35,800 nt of DNA from contig NZ_AUGX01000046.1 of NCBI RefSeq assembly GCF_000422885.1, positions 1 to 35,800 on the forward strand. The letters run 5' to 3'. Position 1 is the first letter of the stretch, and each line of letters opens with the position of its first letter. The translations under genes were made by a program, and so were the position numbers. This DNA comes from Ottowia thiooxydans DSM 14619 (GTDB lineage Bacteria; Pseudomonadota; Gammaproteobacteria; Burkholderiales; Burkholderiaceae_C). The notes beneath the pieces are model-generated. The model was not told where the DNA came from. It did not search any database and saw only the letters and a list, made by a program, of their open reading frames with translations. This document shows, in pieces, positions 23,276 through 30,628 of the stretch.

Positions 23276-24766
23276 ATGATCTCTCTTCCTTCATTCGTTC
23301 CGCCCGCCCCGTTCACGGATGCTGCGGCCGCTCTAGCGCAGGCTCAGCGCATTTATGACGCGGGCCTTGCACATCTGCGCTCGGCCCTTCAGGCCTACGT
23401 ATCGCAGGGCGACGGGAACGCGCCAAGCGCCCGCGTACGGGCGTGCTATCCGTTCGTGCGCCTGACCACAGCGCGCAGCCGTCACCCAGACACCGGGCTC
23501 TCTTACGGCTTCGTATCGCATGCTGGTCACTATGAGACCACCCTGACGCGGCCAGACCTGTTTGCTCGCTACTACCTGGAGCAATTTCGTCTGCTGCTGG
23601 AGAACCACGACGCCACCCTGGAAATAGGCACCAGCAACCAGCCCATCCCCTTGCCCTTCAGCTTCTCTGATGACGAGCATTTTGAAGGCGGCATGAGCGC
23701 CCTGCAGCGCCAAGGCCTGGCTGACGTGTTCGACCTGCCCGATCTGGCCGCCATGGATGACGGCATAGCCAACGGCACACACCGCCCAGCGCCTGGTGAT
23801 CCAGAGCCGCTCTCGCTTTTCACCGCGCCACGTGTGGACTATTCGCTCCATCGGCTGCGCCACTACACCGGAACATCGCCAGAGCATTTCCAGAACTTTG
23901 TTCTGTTCACCAATTACCAGTTCTATATCGACGAGTTCATCGCCCTCGGTCAAGCCGAGATGCAGAACCCCGATAGCCCCTATATCGCCTTCGTCCAACC
24001 TGGCAACGTCATCACGCGGCGCGCCGGCCTGGAGCCTGTGCCAGGTGATGAAAAAGGCATTGGTCCACCGCGCATGCCACAGATGCCGGCTTATCACCTG
24101 CTGCGCGCGGATCGCTCGGGCATCACCTTCGTCAACATTGGCGTAGGGCCCAGCAATGCCAAGACCATCACCGACCACATTGCCGTGCTGCGCCCTCACG
24201 CCTGGATCATGCTGGGCCACTGCGCTGGTCTGCGCAACAGCCAGCAATTGGGCGATTACGTACTGGCCCACGGCTACGTGCGGGAAGATCATGTGCTTGA
24301 CGAAGATCTGCCCTTGTGGATTCCCGTTCCAGCCTTGGCCGAGGTGCAGATCGCCCTGGAAGGCGCCGTGGCTGATGTGACCCAGTTGCAAGGCAGGGAG
24401 CTCAAGCGCGTGATGCGCACGGGCACTGTAGCCACTACCGACAACCGCAACTGGGAGCTGCAGGGAAACAACGCGCCGCAGCAACGTTTTTCGCAGTCGC
24501 GTGCTGTGGCGCTTGATATGGAAAGTGCCACGATAGCGGCCAATGGTTTCCGCTTCCGTGTGCCCTACGGCACCTTGCTCTGCGTTTCTGACAAACCCTT
24601 GCATGGGGAAATCAAGTTGCCCGGCATGGCCAACCATTTCTACCGCGAACGCGTGAACCAGCACTTGAAGATTGGCTTGCGTGCCGTTGAGCGGCTGCGG
24701 GAGAACGGTTTGGACAAGCTGCATAGTCGCAAGCTGCGGAGTTTTGCGGAAGTGGCGTTTCAGTGA
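23276..24766 (+). CDS. amn: AMP nucleosidase
   Basis: A 496-residue cytoplasmic enzyme hydrolysing AMP to adenine and ribose 5-phosphate in purine salvage. It has the family's N-terminal domain (about 15-190, with YPFVRLTTARSRHPDTGLSY and GTSNQPIPLPFSF) and a C-terminal nucleoside phosphorylase-like domain (INIGVGPSNAKTITDHIAVL-type segment near 290, MLGHCAGLRNSQ near 318, ALDMESATIAANGFRF near 418). Length is close to E. coli Amn (484). The ATG at 23276 has GGAGAC 9 bases upstream. It is a single-gene unit between a LysR gene and the repeat region. Confidence 0.95.
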   Translation: MISLPSFVPPAPFTDAAAALAQAQRIYDAGLAHLRSALQAYVSQGDGNAPSARVRACYPFVRLTTARSRHPDTGLSYGFVSHAGHYETTLTRPDLFARYYLEQFRLLLENHDATLEIGTSNQPIPLPFSFSDDEHFEGGMSALQRQGLADVFDLPDLAAMDDGIANGTHRPAPGDPEPLSLFTAPRVDYSLHRLRHYTGTSPEHFQNFVLFTNYQFYIDEFIALGQAEMQNPDSPYIAFVQPGNVITRRAGLEPVPGDEKGIGPPRMPQMPAYHLLRADRSGITFVNIGVGPSNAKTITDHIAVLRPHAWIMLGHCAGLRNSQQLGDYVLAHGYVREDHVLDEDLPLWIPVPALAEVQIALEGAVADVTQLQGRELKRVMRTGTVATTDNRNWELQGNNAPQQRFSQSRAVALDMESATIAANGFRFRVPYGTLLCVSDKPLHGEIKLPGMANHFYRERVNQHLKIGLRAVERLRENGLDKLHSRKLRSFAEVAFQ

Positions 24767-24920
24767 CGCCGAGTCCTGGCGATGTGGGCCTGAAAAAAGG
24801 ATGGTGGTGCTTGAGACGCTGTGCCCTCACGCCGCAGCGGCCGCCTCGACCGCGGGAAAGACTGATGCAGGCGCGCCTGCAGAACTGAGCCCCAGCCCAA
24901 GGCTTTGAGCTGGTTTTGCC

Positions 24921-25110
24921 CCCTCTCCCGCAGGCGGGAGAGGGTGGGGTGAGGGTCGGCGGCGGTTGATTTAGGCGCTGCGATTGCAAACGGCCTTCTG
25001 CTCTTTTCTTGAGGTCGGAGGCCGGGAATTGCGCCCGGCAGCGCACCTACTTGTTCTTTGCTTCGCCAAAGAAAAGTAGGCAAAAGAAAGGCGACCCCAA
25101 GTCCGTGTCC
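24921..25110 (+). repeat. Interspersed repeat R3, first copy
   Basis: Matches 35600-35800 in the same orientation, almost identical over the last 95 bases. It begins with an 11-bp-arm palindrome (24921-24944), then GCGGCGGTTGATT, CCTTCTGCTC, a GCCGGG/CCCGGC hairpin near 25020-25038, and a long hairpin built on TTCTTTG and CAAAGAA near 25051-25080. Such CTTTGCTTCGCCAAAGAAAAG repeats are common in Burkholderiales genomes. Non-coding. Confidence 0.85.
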
Positions 25111-25373
25111 CTACGCTGCGCTCCGGGCACCCTCCGGTGCTCGGTCAAGGGGGCCGGCCATCCGGGGCGGTGCGGCAGAACTCTCTTCTTTCGCTTCGCT
25201 CACTACGTTCAAACAACTGCCGCAAGCTAGTTCACGAAGCAAGAGCATCTTTCAGTGCTCTTGCCCGCCCCTTGCCCTGCGCTCCTCAGCACGGCCTCAA
25301 GGGGTGGGAGCCCTACTCGGGCCATCGCTACGCTCGGCCCTGAAACTCTCAGTCGCAAGCGAATGGTTTTACC

Positions 25374-25397
25374 CCCTCTCCCGCACGCGGGAGAGGG
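25374..25397. repeat. REP-like palindrome
   Basis: CCCTCTCCCGC, spacer AC, GCGGGAGAGGG. The same palindrome with different central bases occurs at 89-112, 6257-6280, 24921-24944 and 25524-25547, with a shorter variant at 35598-35620. Confidence 0.85.
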
Positions 25398-25504
25398 CGG
25401 GGGTGAGGGCCTGCATCTCAATCAACACCATCCGTTGAGGCCTACATCGGCAGGACTATTTCGGACACCATGCGCGTCAAAGGCACTTATTCGCAATAGA
25501 TGCG

Positions 25505-25663
25505 CCGCCGCCCCTCACCCCAACCCTCTCCCGCGCGCGGGAGAGGGAGCAAAATCAGAAGGCCGCGGAGCAGGCCATGTGGGTGTAGCCGCGGAGCTGG
25601 CTTTGCCAGGCCGCTGGCTGCGTCCCCCTCTGGGGGAAGGCGCGTCAGCGACTCAGGGGGAGC
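25505..25663 (+). repeat. Interspersed repeat R1, copy C
   Basis: Same order of blocks as at 6237-6400: CCTCACCCC, the perfect palindrome 25524-25547, GCCGCGGAGCAGGCC, GCTGGCTTTGCCAGGCC, then GCGACTCAGGGGG. Non-coding. Confidence 0.87.
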
Positions 25664-25672
25664 CTATTCCTA

Positions 25673-25729
25673 CAGGCCGCTGGCTGCGTCCCCCTAGGGG
25701 GATGGCGCGCAAGCGACTCAGGGGGGAGC
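25673..25729 (+). repeat. Extra distal end of repeat R1
   Basis: Duplicates 25607-25663 (CAGGCCGCTGGCTGCGTCC through GCGACTCAGGGGG) with few changes, ten bases after it. It ends directly against the TAA stop of the minus-strand LysR gene, as copy B ends against the stop of the other LysR gene. Confidence 0.85.
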
Positions 25730-26650
25730 TTAGCCACCGAACATCTCAACCATCACCTCCCGTATCCACCGAAGCGCCGGCTCATCCCCCGACCGCCGGT
25801 GCCAATACAGCCGAACGTCAAAGAGCGGAAGCTCGATCGGCGGCGGTATCAGACGCAAGTTCAGATGATCAGCAATCAACCCCGCAAGATTGTTTGGCAC
25901 GGGTGAGACCAGATCCGTTTCTGCCACGATGGGCCCAATGGACAAAAAGCTGCGCACACGCAGCGCGATAGGAGCGCGCACCGCCTGACTCATCAGCACG
26001 CGCTCCAACGCCATCAGATGACGCGTGCCGGGATGGCTGGCCAATACATGCGGCGTACGGAGCAACGCACTCGTACTGCGCCCATGTCCCAGCTGCGGGT
26101 GGCCCTTGCGGGCTAGGTAAACGAACTGCTCACTGAACAGCGCCTGGTGAAGCACCTGCGCTCCCAGCCCTGGAATAAAGCCTACGGCCAAATCAATCTC
26201 CCCGCTGGCAAGGCCCTGCTGCAACTCGGCAAGCCCAGGCGACAGACATTCGCAGCTTACCCCTGGTGCCTCACGCGCTAGCCTGGGCCACAACGTTGGC
26301 ATGAAAAAGCGTTCACCGATGTCGCTCATGGCAATGCGGAAATGGCGCTGGGCAACGGCCGGATCAAAGCTGGGCTTATCCAGGGTGCCCCGTACCACAC
26401 GCAGTGCTTCGGCCACAGTGGGCGCTATGGCGCTGGCGAACGGGGTTGGCTCCACGCCGCGTTGCAACCGGACAAACAGAGCATCGCCATACGCGCGCCG
26501 AAGCTTGGCCAGCCCATGGCTGACGGCTGGCTGCGAAAGGCCTAGCTGCTCACCCGCCGCAGTGAGGTTGCGGGTGCGCCAGACCACATCGAACAACTCC
26601 AATAAATTCAAGTCGAGCTGGCGAGTCAGTGGGCGGGTTCGTGTGATCAT
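25730..26650 (-). CDS. LysR-family transcriptional regulator
   Basis: A 306-residue LysR protein of the NodD/PcaQ/DntR-like type, with N-terminus LTRQLDLNLLELFDVVWRTR. The HTH is LGLSQPAVSHGLAKLRRAYG with LFVRLQRGVEPTPFA; the effector domain runs from about 95. The ATG at 26650 gives MITRTRPLTRQ; the ribosome-binding site is weak. Divergent from the VOC dioxygenase operon, which it probably controls. Its stop codon abuts an R1 repeat end. Relatives of this type often respond to aromatic acids, which fits the extradiol-type enzyme next door; the actual inducer is unknown. Confidence 0.9.
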   Translation of the reverse strand: MITRTRPLTRQLDLNLLELFDVVWRTRNLTAAGEQLGLSQPAVSHGLAKLRRAYGDALFVRLQRGVEPTPFASAIAPTVAEALRVVRGTLDKPSFDPAVAQRHFRIAMSDIGERFFMPTLWPRLAREAPGVSCECLSPGLAELQQGLASGEIDLAVGFIPGLGAQVLHQALFSEQFVYLARKGHPQLGHGRSTSALLRTPHVLASHPGTRHLMALERVLMSQAVRAPIALRVRSFLSIGPIVAETDLVSPVPNNLAGLIADHLNLRLIPPPIELPLFDVRLYWHRRSGDEPALRWIREVMVEMFGG

Positions 26651-26666
26651 CTTTTGTCATTAGTAC

Positions 26667-26708
26667 TGCGAATAACTGCAAGCATATTTTTTCATTTGAT
26701 TTATCGCA
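26667..26708. promoter_or_regulatory. Candidate operator in LysR/VOC divergent promoter
   Basis: TGCGAATAA (26667-26675) and TTATCGCA (26701-26708) are near inverted repeats separated by an AT-rich stretch with six Ts. This is the only AT-rich part of the intergenic gap. Plausible LysR binding and promoter region, based on position and partial symmetry only. Confidence 0.3.
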
Positions 26709-26769
26709 AGGGTTCGCCTAAATTCGCTTGCCATGGGACGCATTGATGTTCCGTGCAGGAGACAAACAC

Positions 26770-27633
26770 TTGATCAATCTCTGGGATATCCGCTATGTGC
26801 GCCTGGGCACGCCAGACGTGGAAGCAGCCACGCGCTATGTGTGCGATGTCGTCGGCCTTGAGCTGGCCAGGCGTGAAGGCAAAGCCAACTATTTCCGCTC
26901 CGACAATCGCGACCACACACTGGTCTACTTTGAAGGCGATCCGAAGGACCACACAGTAGGGTTTGAGTTGCGCAGCATGGAAGAGCTTCAAGCCGCTGCA
27001 AGCGCACTTGACGCCGCAGACATCGCCATTCACGCCGGGACATCCGAAGAATGTGGGCGCCGCGCTGTCGGAGCGTTCATCAATTTTCGTGATCGCAACG
27101 GCAGCTCGATTGACCTGGTGGTCAAGCCTCATCACAGCGGCAAGCGGCATTGGCCTTCGCACGACGCCGGCATCACCGGCTTCAGCCACATTGGGCTTTG
27201 CAGCGCCGACCCGGCCCGCGACGAAAATTTCTGGACGCAGACACTGGGCGCCAAGGTGAGTGACCGAATCGGCGCAGCGCCCTTGCTGCGCATCGATGAA
27301 GTGCATCACAAGGTAGCCCTGTTTCCATCGCAGAGGGTTGGCGTACAGCACATCAACCACCAGGTGGAGTCGATTGACGACATCATGCGGGCTTACTACC
27401 GGCTTCAAAAGGCTGGTGTGCGCATCGTTTTCGGACCTGGGCGGCACCCCACATCTGGCGCAATGTTCCTATACTTCGAAGGGCCCGACGGCATGGTCTA
27501 CGAGTATTCCAGCGGAGTACGCCTGATCACGGCGGAGCAGGAGCCAGGGTATCAGCCGCGGCAGTTCCCCATGGCGGACACCTCATTTTGCATGTGGGGC
27601 AGCAAGCCCGACATTCCGGAGTTCAAGGTCTGA
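26770..27633 (+). CDS. VOC-family extradiol-type ring-cleavage dioxygenase
   Basis: A 287-residue two-domain vicinal-oxygen-chelate protein like type I extradiol dioxygenases (catechol 2,3-dioxygenase, BphC). The C-terminal domain has the full iron triad: His140 in GFSHIGL, His194 in VQHINHQ and Glu245 in MVYEYS, plus FGPGRHPTSG and YFEGPDG. It should insert O2 next to a diol, but the ring substrate is unknown. Start: I prefer TTG at 26770, with AGGAGAC 7 bases upstream, giving MINLWDIRYVRLGTPD; an ATG at 26746 and a TTG at 26728 are in frame but lack a ribosome-binding site. The stop overlaps the next start (TGATG). Confidence 0.88.
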   Translation: MINLWDIRYVRLGTPDVEAATRYVCDVVGLELARREGKANYFRSDNRDHTLVYFEGDPKDHTVGFELRSMEELQAAASALDAADIAIHAGTSEECGRRAVGAFINFRDRNGSSIDLVVKPHHSGKRHWPSHDAGITGFSHIGLCSADPARDENFWTQTLGAKVSDRIGAAPLLRIDEVHHKVALFPSQRVGVQHINHQVESIDDIMRAYYRLQKAGVRIVFGPGRHPTSGAMFLYFEGPDGMVYEYSSGVRLITAEQEPGYQPRQFPMADTSFCMWGSKPDIPEFKV

Positions 27634-28334
27634 TGTCAGCTCTCACCCCCGATTCGCTGGAAGCTCTGCAGCGCCAAGTCCGGATGGCGGCACGTGCACT
27701 CGGGCGGCATGGTCTGGTACATGCCTACGGCCATTGCAGCACGCGCATAGATGCCGAGCGCTTTCTCGTCTGCGCCTCGCGCCCTATGAGCTTGATCGGC
27801 ACGGGGGAACCAGGTACGGTGGTCCCTGTGAACGGCCCACTGCCCGAGGGCGTACTGGGCGAAGTGCGGATTCACCAGCAGATCTACCAACGGCGCCCTG
27901 AGGTGGGGGCCGTGGTGCGCTCCATGCCTCGCCACATCATGACGCTGGGAACCGCGCGCCGAGTACCCAAGCCTCGCCATGGTTTTGGCAGCTATTTCTC
28001 CGCTGGCATCACACTATGGGATGACCCACAACTTCTGCGCGGCGACGAGGCGGCTCACGCCCTGGCCAAACAAATGGGCGAGCGGCATGCGCTGGTCATG
28101 CGGGGCAACGGTGCCGTGGTCGCTGCTGAATCACTCATACGGGCGGTGGTGCTCACCTGGTACCTGGAAGACGCCGCACGCCTGGAACTGGAAGTCCTCG
28201 CCGCCGGCATCGAACACGAGTCCGTCATTTTGAGCGAGAGCGAATGCAGCCAACGCGCGACCTCTGCCGGCCTGATTTTTGAACGCATGTGGCAATACCT
28301 CACTGCAGGAGACCCCGAAGCTGAGACCGACTGA
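27633..28334 (+). CDS. Class II aldolase/adducin-like protein lacking canonical zinc ligands
   Basis: A 233-residue protein with the class II aldolase fold (RALGRHGLVHAYGHCSTRI, GEVRIHQQIYQRRPEVGAVV, HALVMRGNGAVVAAES). Family members use three His to bind Zn: two in an HxH after 'AVV' and one in an 'RGHG' motif. Here the same positions read RSM (Arg96, Met98) and RGNG (Asn159), so all three are replaced; the conserved acid Glu77 remains. It may be a non-zinc decarboxylase or aldolase variant, or use other ligands such as His101. The ATG at 27633 overlaps the dioxygenase stop. Operon context suggests it handles the ring-cleavage product or the diol before it. Confidence 0.85.
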   Translation: MSALTPDSLEALQRQVRMAARALGRHGLVHAYGHCSTRIDAERFLVCASRPMSLIGTGEPGTVVPVNGPLPEGVLGEVRIHQQIYQRRPEVGAVVRSMPRHIMTLGTARRVPKPRHGFGSYFSAGITLWDDPQLLRGDEAAHALAKQMGERHALVMRGNGAVVAAESLIRAVVLTWYLEDAARLELEVLAAGIEHESVILSESECSQRATSAGLIFERMWQYLTAGDPEAETD

Positions 28335-28375
28335 CTTTCACCTGATTTCCTAACAACCAAAAAACCGGAGACAAC

Positions 28376-29359
28376 ATGACCCTACGCACCCGTACCACCC
28401 TCTTCCTGGCCGCCACGGCCTTGCTGGGACTCAGCAGCCTTCAGGCCCAAGCGCAAACCTTCCCGACCAAACCCGTCAAGATCATCACCCCCTCGTCGGC
28501 GGGCAGTGGGCCTGACACAGCTCTCAGGGCGCTGGGAGAACAACTGAGCAGGAAATGGGGCCAGCCCGTCATCATCGACAACCGTCCGGGCGGCAATGGC
28601 TTCATCGCCACGGGCGCCTTCAAGCAGGCACAGCCTGACGGCCATGAACTGATTGCGCCGGACAGCGCCAACATCACCACACATCCTCATACCTTCAGCA
28701 AGCTGCCTTACAACCCGCAGAAGGATTTCGAGCCCATTCGCCCCGTCTTGCTGACCGATTTCTATGTAGTCGTGGCCAAGGACAGCCCTTTCAACAGCCT
28801 GGCGGACATCGTCGCTGCGGCCAAAGCCAAACCGGGCCAGCTCACCTATGGTTCCTGGGCTGTGGGCTCTCCAGGGCACCTGGGTGCGCTGCGTCTCGAG
28901 TCGCTCACCGGTATCAAGATGACGCACGTCCCCTACAAGGAAATGCCTCAGCTGTTTGCCAACGTGTCCAACAAGGAAGTCGACTGGGCTCTGGGCAGCG
29001 CTGCAAGCGCGGGGCCGATGGAAAGAGGGGCGAAAGTTAAATTCATCGGTCTGGGTGCGCCCAAACGCTCAAGCATTTATCCGGACGTGCCCTCCACCGA
29101 AGAATCCCCTGTGACCAAGGGCTTTGAGAGCAACGCCTGGGTGGGCCTGTTTGCGCCTCCCGGCACCCCAAAAGCGATCAAGGAAAAGATCAGTGCGGAT
29201 GTTCGCGAAGCGATGGCCACGGCTGCCATGCAAGAGCGCTACCGCGCTCTGGGCTACGAGATCATGGATCTCGGCCCGGATCAGTTCGCCGAGCGCATTC
29301 GCAAAGACACCGCAGTCTGGCAGAAGGTCATTCAGCAATCCGGCCTCAAGCTGGACTGA
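28376..29359 (+). CDS. Bug/TctC-family solute-binding protein
   Basis: A 327-residue periplasmic receptor. Sec signal peptide MTLRTRTTLFLAATALLGLS continues to a likely cleavage at AQA before QTFPTKPVKIITPSSAGSG. It has family motifs (NRPGGNGFIATGAFKQAQPDG, given in parts: NRPGGNGF, AQPDGHEL; LTYGSWAVGSPGH; HVPYKEMPQ). The PSSAGSGPD loop differs from the usual PPGGxxD/TPGGSTD, so ligand preference may differ from the other two receptors here. CCGGAGAC lies 3-10 bases before the ATG. Located 41 bases after the aldolase-like gene and 6 before the SDR gene, so it is part of the operon. Confidence 0.92.
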   Translation: MTLRTRTTLFLAATALLGLSSLQAQAQTFPTKPVKIITPSSAGSGPDTALRALGEQLSRKWGQPVIIDNRPGGNGFIATGAFKQAQPDGHELIAPDSANITTHPHTFSKLPYNPQKDFEPIRPVLLTDFYVVVAKDSPFNSLADIVAAAKAKPGQLTYGSWAVGSPGHLGALRLESLTGIKMTHVPYKEMPQLFANVSNKEVDWALGSAASAGPMERGAKVKFIGLGAPKRSSIYPDVPSTEESPVTKGFESNAWVGLFAPPGTPKAIKEKISADVREAMATAAMQERYRALGYEIMDLGPDQFAERIRKDTAVWQKVIQQSGLKLD

Positions 29360-29365
29360 AAAGGC

Positions 29366-30142
29366 ATGAACACATCTACGGGATCTTCCGCAGGCCACGT
29401 GTCTGATCCTCTGCGGATGTTCCGCGTGGACGGCATGGTGGCCGTGATCACCGGCGGCGCGGGCGGCATAGGCCTTGCCAGCGCTCGGCTGCTGGCCGCT
29501 GCGGGGGCGAAAATCGTCCTCGCAGACCGTCAGGCACCCACCGCTTCCGGCATCGAGGACTGCACCGCGTGCGCGCTGGATGTCACCGATGCGAACGCGG
29601 TCGATGCCACTTTCAAAGATATCGCCCAGCGCTTCGGGCGCATCGACATTCTCCTGAACAATGCCGGTGTTTCAATCCGAAAGTCCAGCATGGAGCTGGA
29701 ACTTGAGGACTGGAACACCACGATGGCGGTCAACCTGACGGGCGCTTTCCTCTGCGCCCGCGCAGCCGCACGCCACATGCCCGACAGCGGTGGCAACATT
29801 GTCAACACGGCCTCCATCATGGGCCTCTCAGGCGGCGGCCTCTACCCTAACCCGGCCTACCACGCCACGAAAGGCGGCCTTGTCAACCTCACGCGTGCGC
29901 TGGCGGTGGAATGGGCCTCCCGCAACATCCGCGTGAATGCCGTGGCTCCCACCTGGACGCGCACCAGCTTCATTGGCGAGTTGAGCGAGGCCACGCGCGA
30001 ACGCATCAACGCCGTGACACCACTGGGGCGTCTCGCGGAACCCGAAGACGTCGCCAATGCCGTGCTGTACCTGGCAAGCCCGGCAGCCGGCATGGTCACG
30101 GGGCATGTGTTGGCAGTCGATGGCGGGTTCCTGGCGCAATGA
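29366..30142 (+). CDS. Short-chain dehydrogenase/reductase (SDR)
   Basis: A 258-residue classical SDR. It has the cofactor motif TGGAGGIGLA (residues 29-38), NNAG near 92, catalytic Ser in NTASIMGLSGG, YxxxK as YHATKGG, and the C-terminal ATWTRT-type loop (VAPTWTRTSF). ADRQ at the end of beta-2 suggests NAD preference over NADP. The first 20 residues are a variable tail; the ATG at 29366 directly follows the Bug stop by 6 bases. Substrate is unknown, probably an alcohol or diol in the same pathway, for example a cis-diol or hydroxy-acid intermediate. Confidence 0.92.
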   Translation: MNTSTGSSAGHVSDPLRMFRVDGMVAVITGGAGGIGLASARLLAAAGAKIVLADRQAPTASGIEDCTACALDVTDANAVDATFKDIAQRFGRIDILLNNAGVSIRKSSMELELEDWNTTMAVNLTGAFLCARAAARHMPDSGGNIVNTASIMGLSGGGLYPNPAYHATKGGLVNLTRALAVEWASRNIRVNAVAPTWTRTSFIGELSEATRERINAVTPLGRLAEPEDVANAVLYLASPAAGMVTGHVLAVDGGFLAQ

Positions 30143-30174
30143 CCTTTTGGGAAGCCAAGGCCACTTTCCCATAG

Positions 30175-30192
30175 CCCTTGCCGCTGCAAGGG
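30175..30192 (+). terminator. Hairpin after the SDR gene
   Basis: CCCTTGC, loop CGCT, GCAAGGG: a 7-bp stem 33 bases after the SDR stop. No T-run. Confidence 0.4.
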
Positions 30193-30248
30193 ACTGCGCA
30201 AACACCGGCAAGGTGCTTTCAACGTACGTCTAGATCTGCTCCAGGCCA

Positions 30249-30300
30249 GGGAGTGTTCACGCTAAATTCACCCCCGCGTGCATTTAGTGTGAACACGCCC
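30249..30300. repeat. 52-base inverted repeat, possibly joined insertion-sequence ends
   Basis: Arms of 19 bases (30249-30267 and 30282-30300) match at 17 positions around a 14-base centre. The left arm starts GGGAGTGTTCACGC and the right ends GTGAACACGCCC. Ends like GTGTTCAC recall insertion-sequence termini, so this may be a scar with nearly nothing left between, or a large operator. No target duplication seen. Confidence 0.65.
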
Positions 30301-30347
30301 TACCTCGGGACGTTCCGTCCGCCCCGGGTGGCCGCCCCGGATGAATG

Positions 30348-30365
30348 CGCGTCTCTAGAGACGCG
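30348..30365. repeat. Perfect 18-bp palindrome
   Basis: CGCGTCTCTAGAGACGCG is its own reverse complement. It lies between the inverted repeat and the structured segment upstream of the efflux operon; role unknown. Confidence 0.8.
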
Positions 30366-30433
30366 GTGGTAGCGCCCCTGACCTCTGAATTCCAGTCAGG
30401 ATAGGGACAAAGCCATCAGTAGGCCTCACCCAC

Positions 30434-30503
30434 CTCCCGCCCCGAATCATTCGAGACCTGGGAGAAACAAACAGGGAGCGGGGGGCTACGCGGAAGTACC
30501 GCG
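30434..30503 (+). ncRNA. Candidate structured leader or small RNA (unclassified)
   Basis: Possible folding: outer stem CTCCCGC (30434-30440) with GCGGGGG (30478-30484), inner hairpin CGAAT/ATTCG (30443-30453), then a hairpin CGCGG/CCGCG (30489-30503) with loop AAGTA. The segment lies 125-195 bases before the outer-membrane-factor gene. It matches no riboswitch I recognise. The stems could be chance in GC-rich DNA. Confidence 0.25.
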
Positions 30504-30628
30504 AGAGCTAGAACAATCTCTGGTGATGGAAGCTCAGATGCTCCAAGGCAATACCGTTCCGCTATAAGCCATATACATTCCGTTCACATTGGTCGTTTAC
30601 TCTTGCCTGACCAAACTGCAAAACCCGA

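Larger units (their letters stand above)
24767..25729. other. Repeat-rich intergenic region of about 960 bases
   Basis: No supportable gene. It contains repeat R3 (24921-25110), a GC-rich tail (25111-25373) full of short palindromes with GGGGGCCGGCCATCCGGGG at 25149-25167 shared with 9848-9866, a REP palindrome (25374-25397), and R1 copy C with its duplicated end (25505-25729). Open frames of up to 238 codons pass through these repeats but their translation is low-complexity and follows the repeats, not a protein family. Confidence 0.8.
30143..30628. other. Non-coding region with several strong inverted repeats
   Basis: About 485 bases without a supportable gene. In order it holds a hairpin CCCTTGC/GCAAGGG (30175-30192, possible end of the SDR operon), a 52-base inverted repeat (30249-30300), an 18-bp perfect palindrome (30348-30365), and a structured-looking segment (30434-30503). 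The last 100 bases are more AT-rich and should contain the promoter of the efflux operon; CTATAAG near 30559-30565 could be a -10 but no matching -35 is clear. Confidence 0.6.

Noticed and set aside
23333-24724. Minus-strand open frame of 463 codons opposite amn
   Set aside because: The plus-strand product is an unmistakable AMP nucleosidase; the antisense frame is a codon-bias artefact.
25255-25971. Plus-strand 238-codon frame through the repeat region
   Set aside because: Its translation follows the palindromic repeats R1/REP and then antisense of the LysR gene; no protein family.
30434-30503. Known riboswitch upstream of the efflux operon (guanidine, SAM and similar classes considered)
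   Set aside because: I could not match conserved core sequences of any class; kept only as an unclassified structured candidate.
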